A DNA stretch of 64,000 bases from assembly GCA_013911065.1 (NCBI GenBank), contig JACERV010000005.1:108740-172739 (forward strand), written 5' to 3'. Positions within the stretch are counted from its first letter, which is position 1; each line of letters opens with the position of its first letter. Shown piece after piece: positions 44,096-52,665 of this stretch. The position numbers were made by a program, and so were the translations under genes. Below the pieces are notes generated by a model. It worked only from the letters and a program-made list of their open reading frames with translations, had not been told where the DNA came from and made no database searches. The stretch is from Ruminococcus sp. (GTDB taxonomy: Bacteria > Bacillota > Clostridia > Lachnospirales > Lachnospiraceae).

Positions 44096-44497
44096 TTTCT
44101 CTTTCTTCTTTTGCTGTTTCAGTTCAAACTGCCGCTGTTTTTCCATTTCCCGCCGTTCCCGGCTTGCGGATTTCCGCTCAGTTTTCATCTGCTCCTGCTG
44201 TAATTTCAAAGCCTGCTGAGATTTCGTACCAATTCCACAATCCTGTACCTGCTTGTGCACTTCCCGCTGTATCCGCTTGGGATTACGCTTTGTTTCTTTT
44301 ACATCAGCTGCCACAGCCGGACTAAAACGTAACTGATCGTAACTCTTCAGAACAAAATCATGTACTTCATAATCTTTTGGTTCCGCGCCAAACGTGACTT
44401 TACAAACTGATAGCCTGCCTTCCCATATCCGTTCAAAAACACCTACCCAAAATGGTTCCTCAAAATAAACTGTCAGCATTTCCGTTACTTTGTCCAT
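44081..44497 (-). CDS. yjdF: YjdF (DUF2992) family protein
   Basis: A 138-residue protein. The N-terminal 90 residues match DUF2992 (MLTVYFEEPFWVGVFER, VCKVTFGAEPKDYEV, YDQLRFSP). The C-terminus is a basic, Gln/Lys/Arg-rich helix (QRQFELKQQKKKEKHRGR), usual for the family. YjdF proteins are linked to the yjdF RNA, a riboswitch that senses azaaromatic compounds, and a structured leader is present here too. Role is thought to be response to such compounds. GGAGG seven bases before ATG 44497. Confidence 0.92.
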   Translation of the reverse strand: MDKVTEMLTVYFEEPFWVGVFERIWEGRLSVCKVTFGAEPKDYEVHDFVLKSYDQLRFSPAVAADVKETKRNPKRIQREVHKQVQDCGIGTKSQQALKLQQEQMKTERKSASRERREMEKQRQFELKQQKKKEKHRGR

Positions 44498-44518
44498 GAC
44501 AAATCCTCCTTAAAAATA

Positions 44519-44636
44519 AAATGCACAAAGAACGGACGACCAAGGAGGAGGGTTACTTATACTCTTATTTAGAGTACGACTGGACTACCAACCAGTTCTA
44601 TATAAAATATACGTTGTGTTTTTATCTTTGCACTTT
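44519..44636 (-). promoter_or_regulatory. Structured leader of yjdF, probable yjdF riboswitch
   Basis: The minus-strand leader is closed by a long pairing: 44626-44636 (AAAGTGCAAAG) with 44518-44530 (CTTTGTGCATTTT). Inside are hairpins ACTGG/CCAGT and TACTCT/AGAGTA and a CCTCCTCC stretch that could sequester the ribosome binding site. The position directly before a DUF2992 gene is that of the yjdF RNA motif. The match to the motif consensus was not verified base by base. Confidence 0.6.
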
Positions 44637-44659
44637 GATATTATCATGTTAAAAAGTAA

Positions 44660-45076
44660 TCAGTCAAATAAATAATCTAATAACCCTTCAATCATTAGCT
44701 CTATTGTTTCTTTATATATATCCTGATATAAATTCTCCGCATTAATGGTAACCGTTACAATTGCTTTTACATAATTAGAGAACAATTTCCAATCACATTC
44801 TTTTGTGGAGTCTATTTTATCTAAGAGCCATTTCGTACTTTTTTCATCTGAATCTGGATTTATCTGGAATAATTCTGGACATCTGGCTTTTAAATACTCA
44901 TAATCTTCAGAGCTTAAATAGGAGTAAATATTTTGCTCACTCAAAAATTGTATTCGAAAAAAGTGTCTTGCGGCAGCTCTGTCTAACTTTTCCTTTTTGT
45001 TGAATGCCTCTTGTAATGCTTCTAAAAGGCGTTCCTCATATATAGTCTTGTTTTGTTCATTAAAAATTGCCGGCAT
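44660..45076 (-). CDS. Hypothetical alpha-helical protein
   Basis: A 138-residue acidic, mainly helical protein with no signal peptide or membrane segment. No family or catalytic motif is recognised. YSYLSSEDYEYLKARCPELF and the C-terminal LMIEGLLDYLFD look like helical repeats. It lies 223 bases after the GIY-YIG/helicase gene in the same direction, with no clear terminator between, so it could belong to that module. Codon use and AT content are similar to the neighbouring helicase gene. Confidence 0.65.
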   Translation of the reverse strand: MPAIFNEQNKTIYEERLLEALQEAFNKKEKLDRAAARHFFRIQFLSEQNIYSYLSSEDYEYLKARCPELFQINPDSDEKSTKWLLDKIDSTKECDWKLFSNYVKAIVTVTINAENLYQDIYKETIELMIEGLLDYLFD

Positions 45077-45299
45077 ACTTTATTGTGCAGTATATATGTT
45101 CGAACTGCTGTCCCCTCCGTTCTTGTCAATATATTTATTATACAGAATTACATATCAAATCTTACGCTTAATACTGTTTTATTAAAAATAACTATATGAG
45201 CTGGAAAAAAGAGTCCAGGAATCATTGAATTTTGTCGGCCTCCCGGCTTTCAGTGCCTTTTTTGGATTTTAAAAGAACAACAGTTATGATATTTTATAA

Positions 45300-46907
45300 T
45301 CAGTTATGATATGTCTCCATGTATTGTTCCAGATATTCCTTCAGCGCCTGGTCACATACGTAGAGATATGTTCCTTTTATTCCCCTTGTCAGCAGTACAT
45401 AATATATGTTTTTTATGTATTGATCCAATTCTTCATCCGTAGCCGTATTCTTTCCGTTCTTATCAAAATATTGGTTCTTATCTACTACTACAGAATCTTT
45501 TTCTTTATCATATCTGATATCCTTACCTAAAATGACAAATCCATAGTTTAAATCATATCCCTGAATGGAATGGATACAGCCTACTTCATTAATCGCATTT
45601 TCACAATGCACCCAGTTTTCTGTGCGATTATTCCACATTTTTTCGAAATTCTCTATTTTTATATCCCTTAACTGCTTATTCTTTTGACTAATCCAGGGCC
45701 ATGCATATCCTGCAAGCATTCGGCACAATCCATGCTCTTTTTCATTTCTCTGTAAAAGCGCCTCAAATTTATTGAAAGAATCAATAATCTTAAACTCATA
45801 ATTTTCAAAGGTTCGTTTTTTATCCGGTTTACTATACAGCAGCTCTTTAAGATACTTGATATAACCATTACCTCCGATTACACGCATTTGCGATGACAGC
45901 GTATAGTATGCCGCCATACGTTTTTGATGCCTTTCTTCTAATTTTTCATCCAGAAGCTCTGCTGTGATACCTGAAGGACCAACAACCTGGTCACTGTCAA
46001 AAAAGAGAATCGGGCACTTGCATTGAGTCAGAATCCAATCCAGTTCCGTTGCATCTTTCGGTAAATTCAATCTCCTGTTATTATCATCATGGGCTTTCAT
46101 ATTTACAATATTTTTTCTTTTATGCAGACGGTGAGCCTCATCTACCAATAAAATATCGTATTTCGATTTTGCTGCTGCAGATGGACTTATTACATCCTTC
46201 GCCATTAAACCGTCTATATGTCTGAACAGGTTTTTCAAAGTTTTTCGTAGTGATGTCTGGGGAACTACGAGAGCCATCTTTTTATCTTTATATTTGGGAT
46301 TTCCCTGGTCATCCTCGCAATCCCTCAAATATTTAAACAAATAGACCGCCACTATCGTCTTTCCGCTTCCCGGCATCCCTTCAACTACGATTGGCCGCTC
46401 ATAATCTTGCTCAATATACTTTATAATATGTTCTACCGCCATAAACTGGCTCTCATTTAATGCCTTATATGGTGAATATTTAAATAAATCAGAATTTCTG
46501 ATTTGCTCCAAAGGCTTTACCGCAATTTTCTTCTTTCTAAGCTGCTCCCATAATTCGGGAAATAAATTATTATAATATGCCCGCTTGTAGTATTCCTTTT
46601 TGGCAATACCTTTGTTTTTATTTGTCAGGATATACTTTTCGTCAGCCGTTAAATATTCAATCAGTCTGTTTTCAAAATCATATGTCACTGACTGGTTAAA
46701 CTCTTGAGAATATATAAGGTGTACATTCTTGAATACTTTCTTTTCTTCTTTTGACAGATGTTCTGCCATTCTTGCAATCCCCCTGTTAGATTCACCAACA
46801 TACGCTTTCTTTCCATTTTCTAAGATATATAGCATCGGCCAGTTTATGAATTTGGCATCATATTCATAATTAGAACTCGAAAATTTACTGTCTGTAATAT
46901 GAAACAT
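45300..46907 (-). CDS. GIY-YIG nuclease fused to DUF2075 SF1-type helicase
   Basis: A 535-residue protein. Residues about 22-110 are a GIY-YIG endonuclease domain: LYIL and AYVGES (the GIY and YIG strands), Arg in IARMAEH and Glu in FENRLIEYL are the expected catalytic residues. Residues about 145-535 are a DUF2075 ATPase/helicase with Walker A GMPGSGKT, Walker B LLVDEAH, motif FFDSDQ, HSIQGYDLNYG and YVLLTRG. Its ATG directly follows the stop of the MazG-like gene. Nuclease-helicase fusions of this kind are mostly found in accessory regions and are candidates for phage or plasmid restriction. Function unproven. Confidence 0.9.
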   Translation of the reverse strand: MFHITDSKFSSSNYEYDAKFINWPMLYILENGKKAYVGESNRGIARMAEHLSKEEKKVFKNVHLIYSQEFNQSVTYDFENRLIEYLTADEKYILTNKNKGIAKKEYYKRAYYNNLFPELWEQLRKKKIAVKPLEQIRNSDLFKYSPYKALNESQFMAVEHIIKYIEQDYERPIVVEGMPGSGKTIVAVYLFKYLRDCEDDQGNPKYKDKKMALVVPQTSLRKTLKNLFRHIDGLMAKDVISPSAAAKSKYDILLVDEAHRLHKRKNIVNMKAHDDNNRRLNLPKDATELDWILTQCKCPILFFDSDQVVGPSGITAELLDEKLEERHQKRMAAYYTLSSQMRVIGGNGYIKYLKELLYSKPDKKRTFENYEFKIIDSFNKFEALLQRNEKEHGLCRMLAGYAWPWISQKNKQLRDIKIENFEKMWNNRTENWVHCENAINEVGCIHSIQGYDLNYGFVILGKDIRYDKEKDSVVVDKNQYFDKNGKNTATDEELDQYIKNIYYVLLTRGIKGTYLYVCDQALKEYLEQYMETYHN

Positions 46908-47276
46908 CTATTCCTCCTCTAAAGAAAGCTCCGTATATTTCAGGTTTTTTCCTTTTATCTTAGCAACCGGATATTTTTCATCATTCTTCCTTAGCTTCTT
47001 TTCCAAACCCTCTTTCAGATCCAGATCATACATTTGAGAGAAACGCAGCAAGAAGAAAAATATATCTGCCAGCTCATCTGAAATTTCTTCACGCTTTTCA
47101 TCTGTCTGCAGCATCTCGGCCATTTGTTCCTCCGTTTTAAAACGGAATATATCAAGTAATTCATTGGATTCCGTAGAAAGCCCTATTGCCAGTTCTTTTG
47201 GTGAATGAAACTGGTCCCAGTCTCTTTGCTCGCAGAACTCTTTTATTTGTTGAATCAGCATAGATATATCTGACAT
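46908..47276 (-). CDS. MazG-like nucleotide pyrophosphohydrolase
   Basis: A 122-residue all-alpha NTP-PPase. The Mg2+-binding residues are in LSTESNELLDIF (ExxE-like) and EISDELADIFFFLLRF (ExxxD). Members hydrolyse (d)NTPs to monophosphates, remove damaged nucleotides or alter nucleotide pools. The length fits the iMazG/short class. It abuts the GIY-YIG/helicase gene with no intervening bases, suggesting the two proteins act together. Promoter TTGAAA-16-TATAAT is at 47339-47366 on the minus strand. Confidence 0.9.
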   Translation of the reverse strand: MSDISMLIQQIKEFCEQRDWDQFHSPKELAIGLSTESNELLDIFRFKTEEQMAEMLQTDEKREEISDELADIFFFLLRFSQMYDLDLKEGLEKKLRKNDEKYPVAKIKGKNLKYTELSLEEE

Positions 47277-47338
47277 ACATATTCCTTTCCCAGCTTTTGG
47301 TCAACTGTACAGCACTTTTTTATCTTTGTCTATAATAT

Positions 47339-47366
47339 ATTATATCTCATATCTCGTACTTTTCAA
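47339..47366 (-). promoter_or_regulatory. Promoter of the MazG/GIY-YIG operon
   Basis: On the minus strand -35 TTGAAA (47361-47366), a 16-bp spacer and -10 TATAAT (47339-47344) lie 62 bases before the MazG-like start. Confidence 0.5.
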
Positions 47367-47388
47367 TGTTTTTGGGTAATATACCTCA

Positions 47389-47440
47389 TTGACAAATCAA
47401 TAAAAGGTCGTTATTATAAAAACAAACCGTTGGTCGGTTT
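47389..47440 (+). promoter_or_regulatory. Promoter and TetR operator
   Basis: -35 TTGACA (47389-47394), 17-bp spacer, -10 TATTAT (47412-47417). The inverted repeat AAACCG-TTGGT-CGGTTT (47424-47440) covers the likely start of transcription, the usual place for TetR autorepression. Confidence 0.75.
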
Positions 47441-47467
47441 TTTTATAGAAATGCGAGGTGAGTATAT

Positions 47468-48106
47468 TTGAAACAGGAAGAAAAAGCTTCAATTACAAAA
47501 AATAAAATAATAAATGCAGCAGCAAAGTTATTCTCAGAAAAAGGTTATGAGGAAACTACTATGCAAGATATTATGCTGTTAAGCGGACTATCGAAAGGAG
47601 CGATATACCACTATTTCAAGAGCAAGCAGGAGATTTTAGACTATCACATAAATTATCAAAAAGAGTTGGTTACAAACTATTTAAAAAGCTTGGTAGAAAA
47701 TCCTGCTTTGACTGCTAAACAGAAATTTGAAAATATTATAGACTATTTGTGTTTTAATGAATCATTACTTGAACTGACCGGCAATGGGTGGGCTGAAAAA
47801 ATTCCGTTTGCATTATTAGACACTCTAAGGAATTCATTAAATGTGCTGTCAGGATATATTGCAGAAATTCTGCAGCAGGGAAATATTAATAAAGAGTTTA
47901 ACTGCGCTCATCCAAAGGAAATATCTGAAATACTGGTGCTTTTAATTGATATATGGCTTGACCCTGTCATTGTTGACTCTAGTTACGAAGAAATGTGCAA
48001 TAAGGTCGACTTTATCATTCTCCTTTTAAAAAAATTTGACACTCCTGTTTTCAGTGATAAAAATGGAAAGAAAATTAAGGAAAGGTTACGGTGCTACTAT
48101 GATTAA
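47468..48106 (+). CDS. TetR-family repressor
   Basis: A 212-residue repressor starting at TTG 47468, supported by GAGGTGAG seven bases before it. The N-terminal HTH is KNKIINAAAKLFSEKGYEETTMQDIMLLSGLSKGAIYHYFKSKQEI. The C-terminal domain (about 60-200) is a ligand-binding helical bundle. The glycosyltransferase start overlaps its end, so both are in one operon under the operator at 47424-47440. The ligand is likely a substrate of that enzyme, such as a macrolide. Confidence 0.93.
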   Translation: MKQEEKASITKNKIINAAAKLFSEKGYEETTMQDIMLLSGLSKGAIYHYFKSKQEILDYHINYQKELVTNYLKSLVENPALTAKQKFENIIDYLCFNESLLELTGNGWAEKIPFALLDTLRNSLNVLSGYIAEILQQGNINKEFNCAHPKEISEILVLLIDIWLDPVIVDSSYEEMCNKVDFIILLLKKFDTPVFSDKNGKKIKERLRCYYD

Positions 48107-49265
48107 GCAAGTAAAAATACTTATGGTAAACCTTCCATTTTCAGGGCATACAAATCCAACATTAGAATTGGCAAAAACGTTCATATCGTTAGGTCATGAA
48201 GTTTCCTATGTACATTCCCCCGACTGGAAAGAAAAAGTAGAAAAAACGGGGGCAAACTTTATACCATATGACGATTATCCCGCAACCTTAACAAGCTCTC
48301 AAAAAGAAAGAAAAAGCTGGAGTGCAGCATATCAAACAGTACAGCGAATTGGAAAAGAGTATGACTGTTTAATATATGAGATGCTGTTTTTGCCAGGAAA
48401 ATCATTAGCCGACCAGTTAGGGATTCCTGCTTTCCGCCTGTTTTCTACCTTTACCCTTAATGAAAAAGTGCTAAATGATTTTGGAACTACCGGCGGCTGG
48501 TATATGACATGCATATTCCGTTTTCCCCGCCTTTGCCGTATAATATCTAAAGTTTTGAAAAGAAAGTTTAACCTGCGGTATGGAAGCATAGCGGACGAAA
48601 TGGTTAAAAACGCTCCAAAGCTGAATTTTACTTACACGATTAAAGATTTTCAAATTTACTCCGACGAGTTTGACGATAGTCATTATAAATATGTAGGACC
48701 AGTATTAGAAGGGCGGAATGAAAGTGATTTTGATTTCTCCAAAATGGAAACCCCCATCATCTATATTTCTCTTGGAACATTACTAAATACTTGTCCCAAT
48801 TCCGCGAGATTTTTCAAGAAATGTATTGATGCATTTCGAGAGCAGCCCGTTTCTGTCATTATGTCCATTGGAAATGTTGTAAAAATTGGGCAGCTTGGTG
48901 ATATACCAGATAACTTTTTTGTTCATTCCTTTGTCCCACAGCTAAAGGTACTACAGAAAGCTTCTCTTTTTATTACTCACGGAGGAATGAATAGCGTGAA
49001 TGAAGCCTTGTTCTATGGTGTACCCATGTTAGTAATACCAGTTGGAAACGATCAGCCCACAGTTGCCCGGCAAGTTGAAGCCTTGCATTTAGGCAAATAC
49101 CTGGAACGCAAAACTATAAATGCAGCATTATTACAGAAAACATCTATGGAGATATTAGAAAACAACACCCTCATAAATACATTAAAAGAATTTCAGGTGA
49201 AATCCCAATCCGCCGGGGGAAGTATGGAAATTGCCCGTCAGATATTGGAAGAACTTAGTAAATGA
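48099..49265 (+). CDS. Macrolide-type glycosyltransferase (MGT, GT-B fold)
   Basis: A 388-residue UDP-sugar glycosyltransferase of the OleD/MGT class. N-terminal VNLPFSGHTNPTLELAKTF holds the catalytic His. The C-terminal nucleotide-sugar motif is FITHGGMNSVNEALFYGVPMLVIPVGNDQP. ATG 48099 overlaps the TetR stop by 8 bases; the nearest GG-rich site is 13 bases upstream, so translation is probably coupled. Family members inactivate macrolides or modify lipophilic compounds. Substrate is not deducible. Confidence 0.92.
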   Translation: MIKQVKILMVNLPFSGHTNPTLELAKTFISLGHEVSYVHSPDWKEKVEKTGANFIPYDDYPATLTSSQKERKSWSAAYQTVQRIGKEYDCLIYEMLFLPGKSLADQLGIPAFRLFSTFTLNEKVLNDFGTTGGWYMTCIFRFPRLCRIISKVLKRKFNLRYGSIADEMVKNAPKLNFTYTIKDFQIYSDEFDDSHYKYVGPVLEGRNESDFDFSKMETPIIYISLGTLLNTCPNSARFFKKCIDAFREQPVSVIMSIGNVVKIGQLGDIPDNFFVHSFVPQLKVLQKASLFITHGGMNSVNEALFYGVPMLVIPVGNDQPTVARQVEALHLGKYLERKTINAALLQKTSMEILENNTLINTLKEFQVKSQSAGGSMEIARQILEELSK

Positions 49266-49278
49266 CTCACACGAAAAA

Positions 49279-49319
49279 GGCTGCTCACTCCCTGATTGTT
49301 CATCCGGGAGTGAGCAGCC
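49279..49319 (-). terminator. Terminator of the IolE/dehydrogenase operon
   Basis: GGCTGCTCACTCCC (49279-49292) and its exact complement (49306-49319) form a 14-bp stem with a 13-base loop. On the minus strand it is followed by TTTTT, so it mainly serves the operon ending at 49347. It may also stop the glycosyltransferase transcript. Confidence 0.85.
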
Positions 49320-49346
49320 TCTCATCTTTTCAATAAATAAACGTCT

Positions 49347-50225
49347 CTAAAACCCTGCCTTCGAAAGATTTTCTCGTCCCCGTTTCGCAATCGGCAGCGG
49401 TACATCAAAGGATTTCACCGGGAACAAATCCTGTTCCACAACTACCCATCCGTCATACTGCTTTTTCGTCATGGCATCATGGAGCTTTGCAAAATCAATG
49501 CTTCCTTTCCCAGGCTCAACCATGATATCCTCCGTTACCGCCTTGGCAAATGACCACTTGTTTTCTTCCATTTTGCGCTTAACCGAAAGATCACAGTCCT
49601 TTAAGTGGATGTAAGGAATCCGATCGGCATGTTTCTCATAAAATGAGATTGGTTCGCCACCGCCATATACATGATGTCCCGTATCAAAGCACAACTGCAC
49701 ATCTGTATCTGCCAGCAGTCTTTCAATCTCTTCTTCTGTTTCAACATGACAATCCACATGGGGATGAAAAGTACCGGTTAATCCATGCTGTGCTGCCCGG
49801 TCAGCTGCACGCTGTACATTCTTTGTATAGGCAGCCCACTGCTCTTTCGTCAGCTCCGGATTCATCACTTGTTCTCCAGTTTCAAGATCTGTATACATAC
49901 TCGGCAGTAACACGATATATTTTGCCTCCGGGAAATCTTTCAGTACAGATGCAATCTCGTCAATCGTCTCACACATCTGATCAATTGATGCATCGTCCAG
50001 GAAATCTCCCCCTACTGTTCCTGCAACCAGTGCAAGGGAACGTTCTGCCAACGCATCTTTCAGCTCTGGATTGGTGTTAGGGAAATAGCCCCAGGGCCCC
50101 AATTCCACGCCTTCATACCCTGCCTCTTTCATTTCGTCCATACAACGGTTCCACGGTGTCTGTTTTTCATGATTCGGAAACCACACACCCCATGAATCTG
50201 GTGCAATTCCTACTTTTATTGACAT
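49347..50225 (-). CDS. IolE/MocC-like sugar isomerase/dehydratase
   Basis: A 292-residue TIM-barrel protein of the xylose isomerase-like family. GIAPDSWGVWFP at the start is the signature of myo-inosose-2 dehydratase (IolE) and its relatives. Metal ligands are in TFHPHVDCHVET, CFDTGHH, YIHLKD and the final VVEQD. It lies 19 bases after a Gfo/Idh/MocA dehydrogenase gene, which suggests an inositol or related polyol pathway. The rest of an iol operon is not in the window, so inositol is inference. Confidence 0.88.
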   Translation of the reverse strand: MSIKVGIAPDSWGVWFPNHEKQTPWNRCMDEMKEAGYEGVELGPWGYFPNTNPELKDALAERSLALVAGTVGGDFLDDASIDQMCETIDEIASVLKDFPEAKYIVLLPSMYTDLETGEQVMNPELTKEQWAAYTKNVQRAADRAAQHGLTGTFHPHVDCHVETEEEIERLLADTDVQLCFDTGHHVYGGGEPISFYEKHADRIPYIHLKDCDLSVKRKMEENKWSFAKAVTEDIMVEPGKGSIDFAKLHDAMTKKQYDGWVVVEQDLFPVKSFDVPLPIAKRGRENLSKAGF

Positions 50226-50244
50226 TTCTTATACCTCCGTATTC

Positions 50245-51372
50245 TTATTCAATATTAATCCATGCATTGGTTTTTGCAGATTCCAGAACCGCATCAACTG
50301 TCCGGTCAATCTTAGAACCAAATTCAAAGTTACAAGCATATTCCGCGCCTTGGGTAATTGCCACAAACAGCTCATGAACCTCCAAAATCTTCATATCATT
50401 ATACGCAATGGAGATACCGCCTGCAGGCTGGAATGCTGAATAGCCTTTGTGATGCGGGTTGAGTAAAACAGTACGGAATCCGCGGTCCGCTTCATTATCA
50501 TTATGAAAATATACCTGCACTTCACCCATGCGTTCCAGATCATAGCACACAGTCCCCTGTGTTCCCTGAATTTCGTAGGCCAGACGGTTCTTACGTCCAG
50601 TAGCAACACGGCTCGCTGAAATAGTTCCCGCAGCACCGTTTGCATATTTAGCCATAAAGGTTACAATATCTTCATTTTCCACATCAGCCATTTCACTGGA
50701 ACCTGCTGCCTTCGGGCGCTTTGGAAAAATGGTAGAAGTCATTGCATTGACTTGCTGAATATCCCCCATAATAAACTGAGAAACACTGAGCAAATGACAG
50801 CCCAAATCACCTAAAGCCCCGCATCCTGCCAGTTTATTAACGTGTCTCCATGTAATCGGAAGGCTTTCATCCAGAAGCTGATCCTGATCGTATGTACCTG
50901 TAAATTTCATAATCTTTCCGAGTTTGCCGCTCTCCACCAGATCTTTAACATATGCGTTTGCCGGATTCATGGTGTTGTTGTAACCGACATAATTGACAAC
51001 GTTCTTTTTCGCTGCCAGCTCTGCCAGCTCTGCCGATTGTTCTGCAGATATGGATAATGGCTTTTCACAGTATACATGTTTCCCATTATTTAAAGCTTCC
51101 TTTGCCACTTCATAGTGAAAAGAATTTGGTGTGGCAATATCAACCAAATCTACATCCGGATCACTAACCACTTCTTTCCAGTCAGTCGTCATTCGCTTAA
51201 AGCCTATCTTGTGCTGTGCTTCTTTTGCACTTGCCTCATTTGAATCGGCAACCATCTCAAATACTGCCACCCCATAATCCGGTCCAAAAAGCATCTGTGC
51301 ATCCAACAGGGCGCTGCTATGTGCCTTCCCCATCCACCCGGCTCCTACCAGGCCAATACGAATTTCTTTCAT
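50245..51372 (-). CDS. Gfo/Idh/MocA-family dehydrogenase
   Basis: A 375-residue NAD(P)-dependent sugar or polyol dehydrogenase. GLVGAGWMGKAHS is the Rossmann motif, VYCEKPLS holds the catalytic Lys of the EKP motif, and GALGDLGCHLLSVSQF contains the DxGxH substrate motif. The C-terminal half is the usual alpha/beta sheet domain. It comes first in a two-gene operon with the IolE-like gene. Inositol 2-dehydrogenase is a possible role. AGGAGG precedes ATG 51372. Confidence 0.92.
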   Translation of the reverse strand: MKEIRIGLVGAGWMGKAHSSALLDAQMLFGPDYGVAVFEMVADSNEASAKEAQHKIGFKRMTTDWKEVVSDPDVDLVDIATPNSFHYEVAKEALNNGKHVYCEKPLSISAEQSAELAELAAKKNVVNYVGYNNTMNPANAYVKDLVESGKLGKIMKFTGTYDQDQLLDESLPITWRHVNKLAGCGALGDLGCHLLSVSQFIMGDIQQVNAMTSTIFPKRPKAAGSSEMADVENEDIVTFMAKYANGAAGTISASRVATGRKNRLAYEIQGTQGTVCYDLERMGEVQVYFHNDNEADRGFRTVLLNPHHKGYSAFQPAGGISIAYNDMKILEVHELFVAITQGAEYACNFEFGSKIDRTVDAVLESAKTNAWINIE

Positions 51373-51696
51373 TTTTTTCTTCCTCCTTCATCTTCTTGAT
51401 CAGCTCCGGAGCTCGTGCATGATTTTTTCTCCGGTTTGCGTTTTTATTCAGCATATTGCTGACTTTTCTATATTATAGCTCTCGTCCAGGTTAGTGTCAT
51501 TTCAACAGATTTATGTTTTCTATACATAAATTCACATTCAAAAAACAGTCCCGTCTTTTTTCATAATACCTATTCTACACTTTGTTAAAGTGCTTTTATT
51601 TCCTTGATTCTGTCCCTCCTTTGTGCCATAATAAACTTTGAAATATACTCAAATTATAGAAACCAAATACAACAAAAACAAGCATGGAGGAATACA
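51373..51696. other. Divergent intergenic region between dehydrogenase and AraC genes
   Basis: A 324-base AT-rich spacer holding both start regions. GGAGGA lies before the AraC ATG at 51697. No clear operator repeat or gene was found. Its position suits AraC-controlled expression of the dehydrogenase operon. Confidence 0.5.
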
Positions 51697-52530
51697 ATGA
51701 AAATTGTTGACAACGGTGTTCTGGATCCATCGTTTATGGATTTTACAACACCTTCGGATTTTGCCAGACAAAACCTTTATTGCACCCCACAATTCGGTCA
51801 CTTTTACTGTAATCAGTATTATCACATCAAGCGGAATTATCTAGATCTTTTCTTGCTGCTATATGTATGCAAGGGAACTCTTCATCTGGAAGTTGATGAC
51901 CGGCATTACGCAGCTGGCAGCAACCAGATCTTATTGTTGGACTGCCGCCAGCCACATTATTATTACTGCAATGATTCAGTGGAATTCTTATGGTTCCATT
52001 TCACGGGTAATAACAGCATTCAATATGTGGAGTTCTTAAACAAACAAAATGACATGATTTATTCCGGTAATCACATTGACCAGCTAAAAGAACATTTCGA
52101 TGCCGTTCTGTCATATGCAATGATTTCGCCGGTCAACGAACACCGGGTTGCCATGAATATTTCACAGATATTAGCCAAACTGGCCGCCCCGGCCCAACAT
52201 ATATTTGTCTCTAACCATTTTATCAATCCGGCTGTGCAATACATCAATGCTCATTATGAAGAACCCATTGATCTTGCTGAATTAGCGGCGGCCTGTAATG
52301 TCAGCCCCTCACAGCTAATCCGTAATTTCAAGAAATATCTGAATTGTACGCCACACAACTATTTGCTTGGCTACCGCCTTCGCCAGTCAAAGCTGCTGCT
52401 CGTTACCACTTCTATGTCAATTGAAGAAATTGCCGAGAAATGTGGGTTTAACAGTGCCTCTCATTATGCCCGGGCTTTTCGGGCTAAAGAAACTATCTCA
52501 CCTTCCCAGTTTCGTAATATGCGCTTTTGA
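51697..52530 (+). CDS. AraC-family regulator
   Basis: A 277-residue activator. The N-terminal cupin (about 20-150: GTLHLEVDDRHYAAGSNQILLLDCRQPHYY) binds a sugar-like ligand. The C-terminal double HTH is PIDLAELAAACNVSPSQLIRNFKKYLN and MSIEEIAEKCGFNSASHYARAFRAKE. ATG 51697 is preferred to a start 93 bases upstream because GGAGGA precedes it and the cupin begins soon after. It sits between the dehydrogenase/IolE operon and an RbsABC importer and probably regulates one or both. Confidence 0.92.
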   Translation: MKIVDNGVLDPSFMDFTTPSDFARQNLYCTPQFGHFYCNQYYHIKRNYLDLFLLLYVCKGTLHLEVDDRHYAAGSNQILLLDCRQPHYYYCNDSVEFLWFHFTGNNSIQYVEFLNKQNDMIYSGNHIDQLKEHFDAVLSYAMISPVNEHRVAMNISQILAKLAAPAQHIFVSNHFINPAVQYINAHYEEPIDLAELAAACNVSPSQLIRNFKKYLNCTPHNYLLGYRLRQSKLLLVTTSMSIEEIAEKCGFNSASHYARAFRAKETISPSQFRNMRF

Positions 52531-52575
52531 AATCAGGCCCTCACCAAATTAATTAGCCCCTGGCAATAGGACACG

Positions 52576-52630
52576 AATATAGAAACAGGAGCCGATTCTG
52601 ATTATCTCAATCGGCTCCTGTTTCTATATT
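52576..52630. terminator. Bidirectional terminator with perfect 22-bp stem
   Basis: 52576-52597 is the exact reverse complement of 52609-52630 with an 11-base loop. A-rich and T-rich ends on both sides make it suitable for both the AraC gene and the convergent sugar transporter operon. Confidence 0.88.
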
Positions 52631-52665
52631 CTTTACTTGGAAGTGTATTCTCTTCTCAAATTACT

